Assembly: GCA_036583965.1 (NCBI GenBank)
Contig: JAZBQD010000030.1
Location: 109,690,162-109,754,161, forward strand
DNA length: 64,000 bases
Source: Prunella strophiata
Lineage: Eukaryota > Chordata > Aves > Passeriformes > Prunellidae
Direction: 5' to 3'
Shown here in pieces: positions 51,121-64,000 of this stretch (the first letter of the stretch is position 1; every line of letters starts with the position of its first letter). The position numbers and the translations under genes are program-made. Under the pieces are notes generated by a model. It was not told where the DNA came from, made no database searches, and saw only the letters and a program-made list of their open reading frames with translations.

Positions 51121-53810
51121 TACCATCATGAAATCAGATGAAAACTCATTCCTTGAAATGTTGTCCATCTTGGCCTTGAAACAGCATCACAGCCAATTTC
51201 CAGAAAAGGTCAAGAGTGAAAGATTATCACCACTATCTGTCTAAAATATATTCCTTACTTTGGGCTTGCTTGATCTAAAGGCATTCAAGCCACAGAAACT
51301 TCCACTCATGTCAATAGGTTTGGCTCATTATCTGTAGAGATTTTTGCTAAGACAATTTCCATCAAATAAAAAGCCTTTTGTTTGACTCATCATCCTAATG
51401 AGATGCCAATACTTTGAGGTTAAAAAAAAAAAAAAAAAAAAAAGAAAGAAAAAAAAAAAAAGCTGTGCTTATGGCTCTGGCATTCATGATCATTTCACAG
51501 GCACATAGAATTAATGAGAAGCTTTTACATTTCCTTCTTATCTTCAAGATACAGGTTGCTCTATGAAAAAATACCAAGATCTAACTTGCATTTTGTAGTG
51601 AGAAGACCACAGAATATAATAACAAAGCAAAGGAAAGTATTCAAACAACTCAGTGCAACCAGAAGGGGAAAAAAAAACCAGCTTTCAGCTGCACCTGAGG
51701 GGCAGATTTCCCTCTTCCCTGCCCTAAATGCAATCTTACTGACATGACTGAGCCTCCTCAACAGCTGCAAAAAGCACTGTGCTTATGCCATGACTAGGAA
51801 TACAATTATATTTTCTCTAACTTGTTGCTACAATATTATAGCTGAAAACACCAGCAATATTAAAATGGCTGTTTTCCAAATTTAATTCCAACCATTTCCT
51901 TGTATCACACTTGGCACAAAAAAAGAGAGAGCAAGTGTGCACAAATTGAATTTCTTCCCAGCATACACCCTTCAGTTAACATTGCCTCTATTTGAACAAA
52001 TGGATTGGATAACCAAAATGAACCCTGACTTGCTTAGAAATCTGCTGTAGAATTTCTCTCACTGCGAGCACCTCTTTATTGACAAAGAAAGAATGGTATT
52101 TTCATAGGGATTTTCTGTTCACAACAGGGAAATGTGAGAGATTCTGTCACAAGCTCCCTGGGTAAAACCAGCTCAGACAACTTTGATGTCATGGCTGAGT
52201 CTCACCAAAGCAGGCTGACATCACTTTTCCCACAAAACAGATTCCCATACTTCACAAGACATCACAGAGCTCTGCATTGAGCTTTCCAGGGAAGGCACCC
52301 CACAACTTCAACACTTGGTTGTGCACCCAACTTGTTTTTATTCAGGAAGATAATCACTGCCTTATGTTGTAATAAACTTACAATAGCTTCTGTTAGAGTA
52401 TGTCACTTACAACTGCTTGTAGGTGTTTGTGTGCTGCTTCTCCCCTGGATACACACATTTGTCATCCCTCAGTCTGCAGTCTCACACTTTTGTTCCAGTA
52501 TGAGCAACGCAAAATTAATTTTTCTTAGAACTATAATTACAAAACCTCAATTGCTATTAAATTTAGATTAGATAATAATTGCAAATTTGGCAAGTTTGCC
52601 TCATTTCTCACAGTTTCAGATGGGTCTTGTGGGTATATGCATATTTACAGATACTTTTGAGAGCTCTTGTAGAACTCAGCCTTAACAAACCTGGTCCCAG
52701 ACTTCAATTTTCACAGATCACCGAAGGTTTACCCAACTGCAAGCATCTGAGCTCAAGTTTTCTTTTACCTGCTTGCTATCAGGAGGAAGAATAAACACCC
52801 TGTAACTTACATTGTTCTACAAACCATGCAACCACATTTTGAAAACCAAAATTAGGTAGGCACAGATTATTCCTGGTTTCATCTTTAGTGGGAGGCACAG
52901 AGACATGAGCCAGCAACCCAGGGCAAGGGGATCTGTGCTCCCACCAGCACAGCAAAACACAGCAGGATGGAGCAGCAGAAGATAAGCAAGACTGTAATTT
53001 CTAAGGAAAAAGGATTAAAACCAGGGGAAAATACCAGCCCACTTCAAGACATTTACACTGAAATGCACGAGCTAGAACGCTGTCATATTCTGTATATTTT
53101 AAGAAATAAATAGGAACAATTATTCAGCTTTGCAAATTCCTCCTGGCTCCAGACAGACAGCTAAGCATGACTCACTCAGGAATGGTTGTCAAACACCTTC
53201 TGCCAGCCTTGCTCCTCCTCTTGGGAACTTTTAAACTTCTCCCTGGCCTTGTTTGCTTGGTGGCAGCTACTCTCCCCACTTTGCCACTCTGGATAAAACT
53301 CCCTCAAGGGAGAAGCAGGATGCTAATCCTTGCTAGCTCCTCAGTTCCCTGTTTCTTCCCTTGTGCCAGACTCTCCTCTTTCTTTTACACACACCAACAG
53401 CTTCCCAGGCCTGAGCAAGAGCACAGTGGACTTGAGCCCATCCCATCACTGTGCACAGTGCTGCAGGCACTGCCTGCCCACCTGCTGTTCAGTTTGTGTG
53501 ACAGCCCCAAATTCTGAAAAACTCAAGTTTCCAGCTTGCTTTGACAGCAAAGGCAGGCTGGGAGAAGCTCTTGGAGAACTTAGCACACTCCAGCATGTCT
53601 AGCAGGTCCACTGCACTTCTTTAAAGGACAGGCAAATGTTTTCAGTCCTGGTAACTGCCCCCTGGAATCTCACCCCGAGTGCAATGGCAGGCTGTCCTGC
53701 CCGAGGCAAAACTGGGCAGATTGTGGCAGCACTGGGATGCTCCTGCTGCTGAACACTCCCTTTCTTTCCTCAGACAGGTTCACTCACCAGAGATAAATAA
53801 GAAAGGACAT

Positions 53811-54345
53811 CACAGAATCACAGGATGGTTTGGGTTGGAAGGGACTTTGAAGCTCATCTCATTCCACCCCCTGCCATGGGCAGGGACACCTTCCACTACC
53901 CCAGGTTGCTTCAAGCCCTGTCCAACCTGGCCTTGGACATCTCCTAGGATGGGGCTTCTTTGGGCAATCTCTGCCAGGGCCTCAGCACCCTCACAGGGAT
54001 GACTCTCTTCCTAACATCTAATCTAACCCTACCCTCTTCCAGTTTGAAGTCATTCCCCATGCTCTGTCACTCCAGTTCTTCTCTGGCTTTGTGCAGGCCT
54101 CTTCAGATCCTGGAAGCTGCTCTGAAGTCTCCACACAACCTCAACCTCTTCCTCTTCCTCTTCCTCTTCCTCTTCCTCTTCCTCTTCTCTTCTCTTCTCC
54201 CCCAAATCTCTCATCCTGTCTCAATAGGGGAGGTGCTCCAGTCCTCCCATGAACTTTGTGGCCTCCTCTGGACTCACCCCAACAGTTCCATATCCTCCTT
54301 ATGCTGGGGGCACTGGAACTGTACACAGCATTCCAGCTGAAAATC
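53811..54345 (-). mobile_element. CR1 LINE fragment containing a hexamer expansion
   Basis: 'cacagaatcacaggatggtt', 'tgggttggaagggactttga', 'ctgccatgggcagggacacc', 'gaggtgctccagtcctccca' and 'ggaactgtacacagcattcc' are antisense CR1 3' text. The region that normally reads CTTCTCTTCTTCAGG is replaced by a CTCTTC-type microsatellite. The 143-codon minus frame here is a shadow of the element. Confidence 0.92.
54139..54198. repeat. (CTCTTC)n hexamer microsatellite
   Basis: About seven CTCTTC-type units followed by TCTTC pentamers, lying inside the CR1 copy at 53811-54345. It is antisense-purine rich (Arg-Gly dipeptide in one minus frame). Confidence 0.9.
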
Positions 54346-57300
54346 CCGTCTGGAGGAGCAAACAGAGCACCTTTGGCAAACACAGTGCACCCCTTTAACC
54401 CTGTACACCAAGGGAGGGATACTTGGGAGAGCCAGGAGCCAGCTGGAGCTCCCTGCACAGCCCACACATCATTTAATGCTGCACTTGCAGGGAAAAAAAT
54501 CACCACCAGCACCTCAAGACATTCAAGCAGTTTTGAATACTCATAGTGAAAAATAAGCCAACAAATCTCCAATAACCACAGAGTTTTGCATGCTTCCTAC
54601 TCCCTAAGTTCTACCCAAGGCATGGGAAATCCTTTCCTTAGTGACAACACACAGCTTTAGGATGTTGCAGATGTAAAACACATCCCCACAGGGACCTGTT
54701 GATTTTCCACTTGTGCTCGTGTTGCTCTCTGCAGCCAAGCCAAGACTGACCAGTTTGTGTTCAGCACCACACTGATGTGGATTTAAGGTTTATGGAGCTG
54801 CAGGTGAGGGAGCAGGAAGCAATGTTTCTCCCTGGAAGGAGTAGGATGGAGGGGATGACCAATTTTAGCCATGTTTAGTGCTCACAGTGTGGGTACTCTG
54901 GAGATCTCAGAGATTCAGTAGGTAGCAGTGTAGTGACACACCCAAGAATGCCCCTCAGCCAAAGGCAGGTCTCACTATTAGGGCAGAAATCCCTGGATTT
55001 GAAAATCACTTTGCTCATATATCAATATACACACAGATAAAAAACCATGTTGAGGTCCAGCAATTTTCAGGATAGGAATTGTAAGGAACAATTGTTCCTT
55101 CCCCCTGAAGGAACTTCATTTTAACCTAGTAGTTATGCTGGTATTTGGTAAGAAATTACCTTTAGAAAATCAGCATTGTATTCAGAGAAAGGGTGGGAAA
55201 TGGAAACCAGGAGAGCATGGATCTCATGATTGAAAAGTAATGCCACAATTATGGCTGGCCATAATCAATGCTCTTCTCAAATCAGCTCATCATTTATTCC
55301 ATCCTGCTGCAGTCTGAACACCTTTGTAAGTGCTACACTGTATCAGCAATCCCACAAATCTGTGATAAAATTTGCATTTGGACAGAAGCACTAATGTTTC
55401 TTTTTTACAGGCAATGTGGCAAGAGCATCAATCTCTCCCCTCCCCACAAAAGTGATTGTTGCCAGTTGAATTTTTCCTGTTAAGTCAATGCATAGATTAA
55501 CCAGTACAGAGTAGTAAGAAAATTAGGATGAACATTTTAGACATACTCTTGCAAAAAGGACAGACAAAAGGAAGCAATTCTTCCCAGTTCACAACTGGAA
55601 CAAACTCCTGCCCTGAGCTTAACTTCTCAAATGCTAAAAATGTAACACATATTTGGTTTCTCCACCTTTGTTCCCCATGCAGGTCACTGTTATTTCTGCA
55701 CAAACACCTTGAATATTGTGAAACCCTGACCAGGCTGGGTGCTGACACAATTCCATGGCAGTGACAGGCCAGGAGGAGCCACAACCTCCCCCTCCACTTG
55801 ACATGAAGGTGGGCAAAACCATCAATAAAGTACATATTGTGAGTCAAAAATACAACCCAGGATTTTAGTTGGATTAAAAAACAAAACAACACAACACACC
55901 AGACACTAAAAAAGCTAAACAAACTCTATCTGCTTAAAATGATGAAACAGGACTGAGACCAAAACTTACAAACATGTTATTTCACAGAAAAAGTTGGAGC
56001 TGAAAGTTACCTCTGCAAGTTCTTCTCATATAGATGAAAAATGGGCACTTTTTTTTATTTTGAAGAACTCAGGACTTTTGCACCCCCTGACTGGAAATTA
56101 TGTCAAGATTTAACCACCAGGAAATCACATTCTGCATCTAGCAGCTCTATTATTTTCAGCAAATGCTGATACTGACATTTTTCCCCTCAAATGTAAGCAT
56201 TTTCCATTTCTCTTGCAAAGAAAGACTTTTTGCCTTAATTACTTCTGGTTTTGATAGAGCTAGCAGGTGTAGTGAGTATTTTCTTCATTTCAACTAGTTC
56301 ATTCAAAGTTGAAAACTCAACTGGGAGTTGAAAAAAAAAAAAAAATAAGAGCCTCTTGCAATCTCTGAATAAAAAGCAGGTGGGAGAAAATGAGGTCTCT
56401 GAATTTTAAAGCAGCCAGACTTTCCTTGGCACTTAGGTCTTGTTTTCTCCCTTACATTCTAGCTGTGGCTGCTCTTTAGTGAGAACAATACTATCCAGAG
56501 TGGATTTTCACTGTAATTCAATATCTTTCCAAAGCCTTTCATTCTTTCTGAAGTTATTAAGACTGATAGTTTGACTGCATGGGTGAAAATGCATTTTTAT
56601 GAATACAAAAACCTGAAGCTACCACAATTACAACTGGCACCATAAAACAGGATTTAGTCAGATTTATGTCTAGACTTTGATAATGACACTTTTAAAGCAT
56701 TAATTGAACACTGTGGGGAAAAATACTAAGAAATAATTCAAAAGTAACATGATTAGATAATATGTCATCCCCTTGACTCCTAATTTCTAGCTTGAGACTA
56801 ACATCTGCCTTGTATCTGGTAATTAAACCTCTCATTAGATCCCAAATTCTGAAGTCTAATTAGGTAAAAAAAGTTTTCTTTGTTAAAAAAGACAAAACTC
56901 AAAACAAACCAAACAAACTGAGGCTGAAATACAACTATTTCAGAGAGAAACTTTAGCATTTCTGTATTTCTATGCAGGAATTTTCAGTTTGACAGTAGAT
57001 TTGCTGAAGTGACCTTTCCTGAGTCACCTTTGTACAATTGCCCAGGTTGCAAAAAATTCCAGAAGTTTCTCCACCCTCGTTGAAGAATGAGTTTCACTGA
57101 CAGCAAGTGCCAGAGCAGAGCTATGGAGCAACCAGATGAACTAGAACATAATAAATTAATCAGACACAGTAAATTATACTGGTTTTTTTTTTTTTTACAG
57201 CTTGCCCCAAGCAACTTTGTAACACCACAAAGCCAATATAATGGCTTTAAAGAAGTTAAATATTATACAGAAAGGCATCTTTTAGAAAATGCTGCCTGTT

Positions 57301-60300
57301 TCCAGATGGGTGTATGGTTTCCCCCAAAGACCAGAGTGCACAGCTCCAAGTGGCACTCCCCTGGATGGAGGAACAATTTCCAATGTGAAGTCTCACAACT
57401 GCTGAGCAGAAAACCTGACCTGTGGGGCTGCCACTACTGATATCACCAGTAAATCAAATTAAATGCAAGGAGTGCACAGGGACAGCCAAATCTCCTGCAA
57501 AACAGCAGCTTCCCAACACCCCTGTGGAGCAAGGAACCCAAATCTGATTCCCAATTGCTCAGGTGAAGAGAAAGGGGAAGATAAATGAACAAAGCTTAAG
57601 AGCTGAGAAACTGAGAGGAGTGCAGCCCATGCTCCCCCCTGAATCCACAACATGAACAAGTCTTCCATCCATCACTCTCCACCTCCATGCCAGAATATTC
57701 AGCATGTTATTTCCCTCCCCTCACTACATGCAACTACAGGAGTTCTTTATACCTCAGAAGAAACCCTTCTGACTTATTTTTTCCCCTACTTGCTGAATCC
57801 ACAGAGTAAAATGACACAATCAATCTGATGCTAACTACTATCCTGTCACAGAGACATGGTATTATATTAATAACCATAACCACTATAACACTTGGATTTA
57901 GTCAGACAAGATGAGCTTACTAATTGCCAGAAAACCCCCTCTGAACTGGGCTGTTTGTTTCCCAGTCCTCTGAGCACAGAAAGAAGCTGCATCCATCCCC
58001 ACACACATCACCCTGGTGCAGCTCTGCCCTGCTCATCAGCTTCCTTCCACCAGACCTGCTCCCACTGGACAAGCAAAGCAATTACCAGCTAATCCAAAAA
58101 CTTCCCAGACATATCAAGAGGGTAGTAAACCTAAAATATCCTTGCTTCATCTCCTTCTCCAAGTAAACATCTATTTTCAGAGTTGTAGCTTCTATTATTG
58201 ATCTCTCGAGAACAAACGATTTGTTTTTAATTCTCCCCTCACCATGGCAATATGTGCACCAAGTAGAAAGATGGTCTATTTAGTAAAGTGCATTTGATGC
58301 TATTTCTGAACTCAAGATACAAAACAGTATCTTCATGGTTTGCAAGTTTTATTTCTACAGTAATTTCACAAGAACTCAAGCACCCATTAATTTTTCTGAT
58401 ATTACAGGCCACTTCCCCAGTCATGTTTTCTGTTTTCTTTTCAAAATAAGTTTTGAACAAGGCTATTATATTTTAAGAACATTATTTTTTTTTCCTGACA
58501 TTTCATACCACCATTTCTAGTTTTCTCTGCAAACTTTCCTCCTCTCCTCTGTGTTAATGTATTCATTTTTGTCATCCTGCCTGCTCCCATGCACACAGTT
58601 GGTCTCCTCAATCCTTCCCTGATGACAGCCCCTATGAGCACTTTATGATCTTTGCTACACACATCAAAGTTTTGCTTTCACCTTCTGGTTTTATAAATGT
58701 ATTGGACTTTGTAAAAGCAAAAAGAATACATGTATGACAGGGATCTGAGGGAAAGCACCTTTAAACAATTACAGATGAATATATATTTCAAACTATAGGA
58801 CAAACAGGAGAAGGGGAGTGACTCCAGCTGCTGATAGCACCTGTTTCCCTGGCACACTCCTACTGCAGGATGAGAAATCAGCACTTCACACAGACAAGGC
58901 CACACCATGGACACCTGCACTGGTCTGAGTCTCTCCAGGCAAAAAAGGACCACCAAAAAAAGAAAACCCACAGGCTTCCCCCAGGTTTACTTCAGTTGCA
59001 AAGTCTTCAGACTTCAGATGTTTGCATTTTCAAATGGCCTGTCCCAGGCAACCACCTCTGGAAAAAGTGACTCATCATTCACTTTTGGACATACACTAAT
59101 AAGATTCTCTTTAAAAGATGACACCAATTTATATTACTGCCAGCTGTGTTAACAACACAGAACAGTGGGTTCAGCACTGCAACACGTTGAGTGCAGAGAG
59201 GCTGAGGAAACACCATCCTTGGACATTTTCAAAACCCAAAGCCCTGAGCAAACCAACCTATTTCTGAAATAAGCTTGGCTGAAAGCTGCCTCATACTCAA
59301 ATCACACCCACCCAACTAAATTCTATGTTTGGGTTTTTTTTTCTAATGACAAGCCCACAATGGCAATCTCCATAGAAAAAAAGATGCTGAGATCTCTCAT
59401 TTGACCATGTGAAGCCATCCTGAGACCTTTCTCCTTGAAATGTCAGCAGTGGGCTGTACAGGAAGGCAAGCATTGCACACAGAGCAATAATAATTAAGTC
59501 CAAACTGCCTGAGTTTTCATTTCCCAGGTGTTTTTTTTTTGCAGCCTGTAATGAGCTTTACAGTTGTCATGGCTACTGTTACAATGTACTTTCAACCCTC
59601 CTTTAAAACTAATCACATCCCAGCTGCAGTACAGACACACCCTACCAGGTAACTCAGGTCACAGATTCATTTTTAACTCTACCAGCTAAATCTAAGATGT
59701 GATTTGAAACATTCATCCTTCTTAAGATAGATCTAAGTATTACTTACATTTGTTTTGCTCCTCTTAGTCCCTTTGCTAGCATTGAAATGATGGGTGTCTC
59801 TGGCAGTGTCTTCCAGATTTCACAGTACTAAATCACATCTCTCTCACATCACAGTCTGACATCATTTGTTTGCAAAGGGCAACCAAATCAGCCACGGGGG
59901 ACCAATGTGGGGAGCTGTGCTGCTGCACATCCTCAGTGGAAAGGAAACTGCTGCCTCTCTGGACCAGAGGTCTGTGGCAGAGCAACCACTGCAAGGAGCA
60001 AGATCAGCCAAGTCCCTGAGGTGAACCTGGTTTGTGTTCAAAAGGAAAAAGCAGCCTGTGCAGTGTCGACAGCTGCTCTTCCAGCTTTTCCTCCAGCCCT
60101 TAATATCTCATGTTTTATCTAACCTTCAACTCAGACCCATATATAGGAATCTCTGTTTAGTTCCTGGATAACAATTGCTCTGGTTGCAGAGAAGAGCTTA
60201 AGTAGCTTAGAGAGCTGCCTGCCAGAGAATGGAATTTAGCATGTCGTTCCAAAAGCCTGGCTCCTCATGAACTTGGATTTTAGTGTTGACAGTGCTCACA

Positions 60301-63300
60301 TCCATGTAGAGACATGGGTAGGAAAGAACATCCAACTTTGTCATAACAGGCTCTTAGCAGCCCCTTTCTCCTCTCCCTGGCTACTTCCATGAAACTTGTA
60401 GTATTCCAGTTATTTTGGAGACACTCTCATAGACACTTGCCAGCCAGCCAAGTGTGTCTGGAAATTCCTCCATGAGTTCAAAACATATCACTGAAGAGAG
60501 AGACAGATAAATGTATTTGAACAGGACAACACTAAGTTCTATTTCCATAGCAAAGCAGGCTGAAAAGTCTGCCAAGCTCAACCACTTCAGCTCATCACAT
60601 TTAAAGACACAGCAATGCTATGTTAGCCCAGATAAATTCATGGTTTAGGCACGTGGGCCACAAAATTCTTTGGGTTTAGAGCTTTTTAGATATTCGAGGT
60701 TTCCATATTTTCCACAAGCAGCAGCCACAGCACAGAAACAACCCCCCTGAAATCCACATTGAGGACTCTGCTCAGAGCTCCAACTTCTCTGCAAACTCCT
60801 GATTTAGAGGAATACTCTACGCTCCTCAAAGTGCGTGGTTTGGTGCTACGGGCGTGCTAGGAAGACACAGGCTGCTTTAATCTCCAGGCATTTATCTCAG
60901 AAACAACTACTCAGTCAATGTAGGACACCTATCAGCTCAGTGCTGCACTTTAAGCTGCCTAAATAAAGCAGCAGAGCACACAGTGGCTTTTACACAAACA
61001 GTTATATTTCAAGCATGGGCTGCTAGATTATGGGCACATTATCCACAGATGACAGATAACACAAACCCTAACGTGACAGGAATGGGGCTCAGTGCTCACA
61101 TTTCACCATTTTAGTGTTTACACTGCACTTCCCACAGCACCAAACCATTCCCATGGCCAGGGACTTCCCATGGAAACAACCTGGCCCCATTGTCTGTACA
61201 TCACCCCCCCAGCACATAGAAATTAGGAACCTCCAGGTTATTGTGGCTGAAATACCAGATAATACATTCAGTCCAAAAACACCATTATGGGAACTGCTAA
61301 TAAAATCCAAGTGAAGACAGACATCATGTGCTAAACTACTGCTTCAAACAATAGAAACAGAGAGAGAGCAAAGCACTGTTACAGTCAATAAGCAAAAAAA
61401 AAACCCAACAAAAAAACATGGGGCAGTGAAATTATGTAGCTCATTAAAACTAGAAGTCTAGCATAGGTGTCCCCTTCTCAAAATACATTAACCTATTGCA
61501 GCACTAAATATGCCAAATATTAGTGATCTGAATTATTTTGCTCTTAAGGTGCATTAATAAAATCAAAGCATTCATGGCAAGTTCAGGCATTTGGGCACCT
61601 CATTCAAGCAACAAGGTAGCTGCTAGGAATGAGGTAAAATCACTGTGTCAAGTTACCTTCACTTCTAATACAAAGTACACCAATTAATCACACTAAATAC
61701 ATGTTAGTATTCCAGGTTCCTTTGGTGGCCAGAAGCTGAAACAGAAGGCAGGATTTGGCAGCATGGGAAAAAGAAAGGAAAAGCATTTGCTTCAAATATT
61801 TTGTAGCTTGGAAATGGTCAATTAAAACACACCAAAAAAAAAGTACAGAGGATTCTTATGAGTTTATCCTATATATTAAGTGATGGCAAGCCTACACAGA
61901 GTGATAATCCATTATTTATGGGCTAAGAGATTTCTTAATTGGTGAAAAAGGACAATTCTTTAGGGGATCATGTTGTGGAGAGAATTTAAACAAACAAACT
62001 CTCTGAAGAGGCAATGACTGAGCAAAGAAGAAAATGTGAGGTCTAATGCTGTTATAATTTCTGTCTGCTTTGGGTCTGCACTACTGGATTGCTGAGTGCA
62101 TCCTGTGAGGATTCACACCTGGTATCAGCCTGCGTGCAGGGATGAGGCTGGGTAATGGGGGAACCCTCTGGATTATTCCCTGTACAGCTGCCTGTAACTG
62201 TGAGACTGTGCTGGTCCCTTACCCTTTCACCACTGCCTGAGCACCAGCCTCCACATACCCAAGAAATGCATATTTATCTTCCTCTTTCTGGGTTTTTTTC
62301 CTGGGGGGAAGTGGAAGGGACATGCTGATTGCCAAGGCTTGGGGTGATATTGCTGAGAAATGCAGCAAGGGAGCCCCAGCCTGGAGGGTGCCACAAGTCC
62401 CAGAGGAACAAAGAATCTTCACCTCCTTAGATGAATTTCTTAGAGAGGACAAATTAAATTTAGCCCAGAAAGTGACCAAAATACACGTGGTCCAGCAAGT
62501 TAATAAGGGTGCTCCAACCCAGGAGAGGCAAAAGATCAGATGGAATTACAGAAAAAAAAAAAAAAAACAACCCCGAGTTAATCTCTCAATATTCAAAGTT
62601 GATTCCCTGCTGAACTGGTGATCTCTGATCTTAATCACCCCAGCTCCATCTGAGGATATTCTAAGGGAATTGCAGCAGCCAAACTAACATATTTAAAAAG
62701 AAAAAGGAAATAATTAGTCTTTCTAGCTACTTCCTACAGGGCAGACTTACGTTAAAAATTAATGAACTAAAATATTTATCAAAGTCAGCTTTCTTCAAGC
62801 AACAACAAACTAAAGAGTTAAAAATACCCAAACCAACAAAGGCATAAAAGCACTGTAAGGTACTTCCATTAAGTCTCATCTACATCTAATCAAAAGGTTT
62901 AAATGAGCTCTCTTCTCACAAACAAGCAGGTGATGTAATTAATTTTCTCCTGAACCCTGAGGTTGTCGAAGAAGAGGATCTGACCTAATACCAGCTAATT
63001 CCTGCTGTGTGCAGAATTGTAATCTCTCCTGCAAACCAGATTTGACCTGGATTCAAGTCAAGAATTTTAAGAGGGAACAAAATACGGGGAAAGAAAGAAT
63101 TCTAAGAGATGCGTGCATGTTATTCTGTATGCATAATGCACACAACTTTATATTTGCATTAGTACAAAATCTAACTGCTGTCAGATGCAAACATCACAGC
63201 CCAATATTGAGTTAAGACATGTAGAATTAATTTAAAACTACACTGGGTTCATGTATGTACTTACCACATGAATTTTCTTTTGGTAAAAATAACATTTAGC

Positions 63301-63530
63301 AGGACAGCTACAGATGTCCTTAAGATCTAGATTTCCTGATTTTAACATTAAAACTGTAAAGTTACTTACACATGTCTGTTTTCTTGCACATTTTGAGGAC
63401 TGCAGAGACTAGTAATCACATACATTTTAATTTGAGCTGCCAAACTGTATAGCTGAGAGTTTACTTATCTGCAGACAATCACTGTAAAGCTTAAATGTAA
63501 ATAAACTCATTAATATTAGAAGTGTGTGCA

Positions 63531-63548
63531 TACACACACACACACACA
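63531..63548. repeat. Short (CA)n microsatellite
   Basis: About nine CA dinucleotides following TGTGTGCATA. Likely polymorphic, otherwise unremarkable. Confidence 0.85.
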
Positions 63549-64000
63549 GAGGATCGTGGGCTTGTAAGTAGTACAGGCATAACTGCCTGGAGGAAAAACT
63601 TGGCAAAATAAAACCAAGATGATCCTACATGAATTTTATTTCTTTTGTTTTTAAACAACTCATAAAACAAACAAACAAACTCATGTGTCATGCTGGAAAC
63701 TTGTTCCCAGCAATGTCACACCCCCTGGAAAGTTCTCCAGGCACAGCCCTATTAATTCCAACTCCAGCAAGCTTCTCCTTTTACAGCTGATGAGTATTTT
63801 TTCACAAAAACCAGTCAACAGATTGCATTTCTAAAAGTTGCTGTTTGCTCCAGACAAGGTTTTAAAAAGTTTCAAGATTTCTTTTGGCTGAACATCTTGG
63901 CCATATGTGGAGAGACAGAGAAACAAGGCCAGCCCAGAAATGTAGGGCAGCCCTGCCCTGCTCCTACCCTTCCCAAACCCAGTCAAAACACACAGGCACG

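Larger units (their letters stand above)
44608..64000 (-). other. AGPAT3: Intron upstream of AGPAT3 coding exon 1 (partial)
   Basis: Bounded below by the acceptor at 44608-44610. No GC-rich CpG island is visible up to 64000, so the promoter and leader exon(s) probably lie outside, although a small non-coding exon inside cannot be excluded. CR1 and LTR insertions are listed separately. Other content is AT-rich intronic DNA with A runs at 51090-51117, 51422-51443, 51450-51461, 56330-56345 and 62551-62566. There is a short (CA)n near 63531-63548. Confidence 0.7.

Noticed and set aside
53167..53517. 116-codon frame with a hydrophobic, signal-peptide-like start
   Set aside because: There is a single intronic frame, no family similarity, no promoter or splice evidence, and a Leu-rich start is not enough.

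Overview
The window looks like avian, probably songbird, nuclear DNA. Several CR1 LINE fragments are present, one with the octamer-type CR1 3' end, together with LTRs that resemble bird ERV families. Two vertebrate genes can be recognised from exons with canonical splice sites. Both lie on the minus strand in the order AGPAT3 then TRAPPC10, the same order and orientation as on human 21q22.3. The species assignment is inference; nothing here fixes it more finely.

Layout. 1-8328 is the start of TRAPPC10 intron 1, carrying two CR1 copies. 8329-8407 is coding exon 1 of TRAPPC10. Directly upstream is a CpG island dominated by a perfect (GGGCC)n array of about 203 copies (8479-9495). Beyond it is GC-rich promoter-like DNA with ETS-type motifs, to about 9815. 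9816-25640 is intergenic. It holds CR1 copies, two related solo LTRs in convergent orientation (each with TG...CA ends and a perfect 6-bp target duplication), one ERVL-like LTR, a duplicated coding-like relic near 16 kb, and an uninterrupted 804-nt A tract (17570-18373). About 25640-31839 is probably the long AGPAT3 3' UTR. 31840-44607 contains eight AGPAT3 exons. 44608-64000 is the intron upstream of the first coding exon, with CR1 and LTR insertions. No CpG island is visible there, so the AGPAT3 promoter probably lies beyond 64 kb.

AGPAT3 encodes a multi-pass ER/Golgi lysophosphatidate acyltransferase. TRAPPC10 encodes a subunit of the TRAPPII tethering/Rab-exchange complex. They are separate genes that both serve the secretory and endomembrane system; no shared regulation is evident. 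All AGPAT3 exons are readable and the catalytic motifs are intact. Coding exon 7, however, is one base short, which shifts the frame and removes the conserved C-terminus with its KKXX-type ER signal. This is either an assembly error or a real truncating allele.

The strongest items for follow-up are the GGGCC array at the TRAPPC10 5' end, the AGPAT3 frameshift, the 804-nt A tract, and the paired solo LTRs. Most other open reading frames are shadows of repeats or chance frames.
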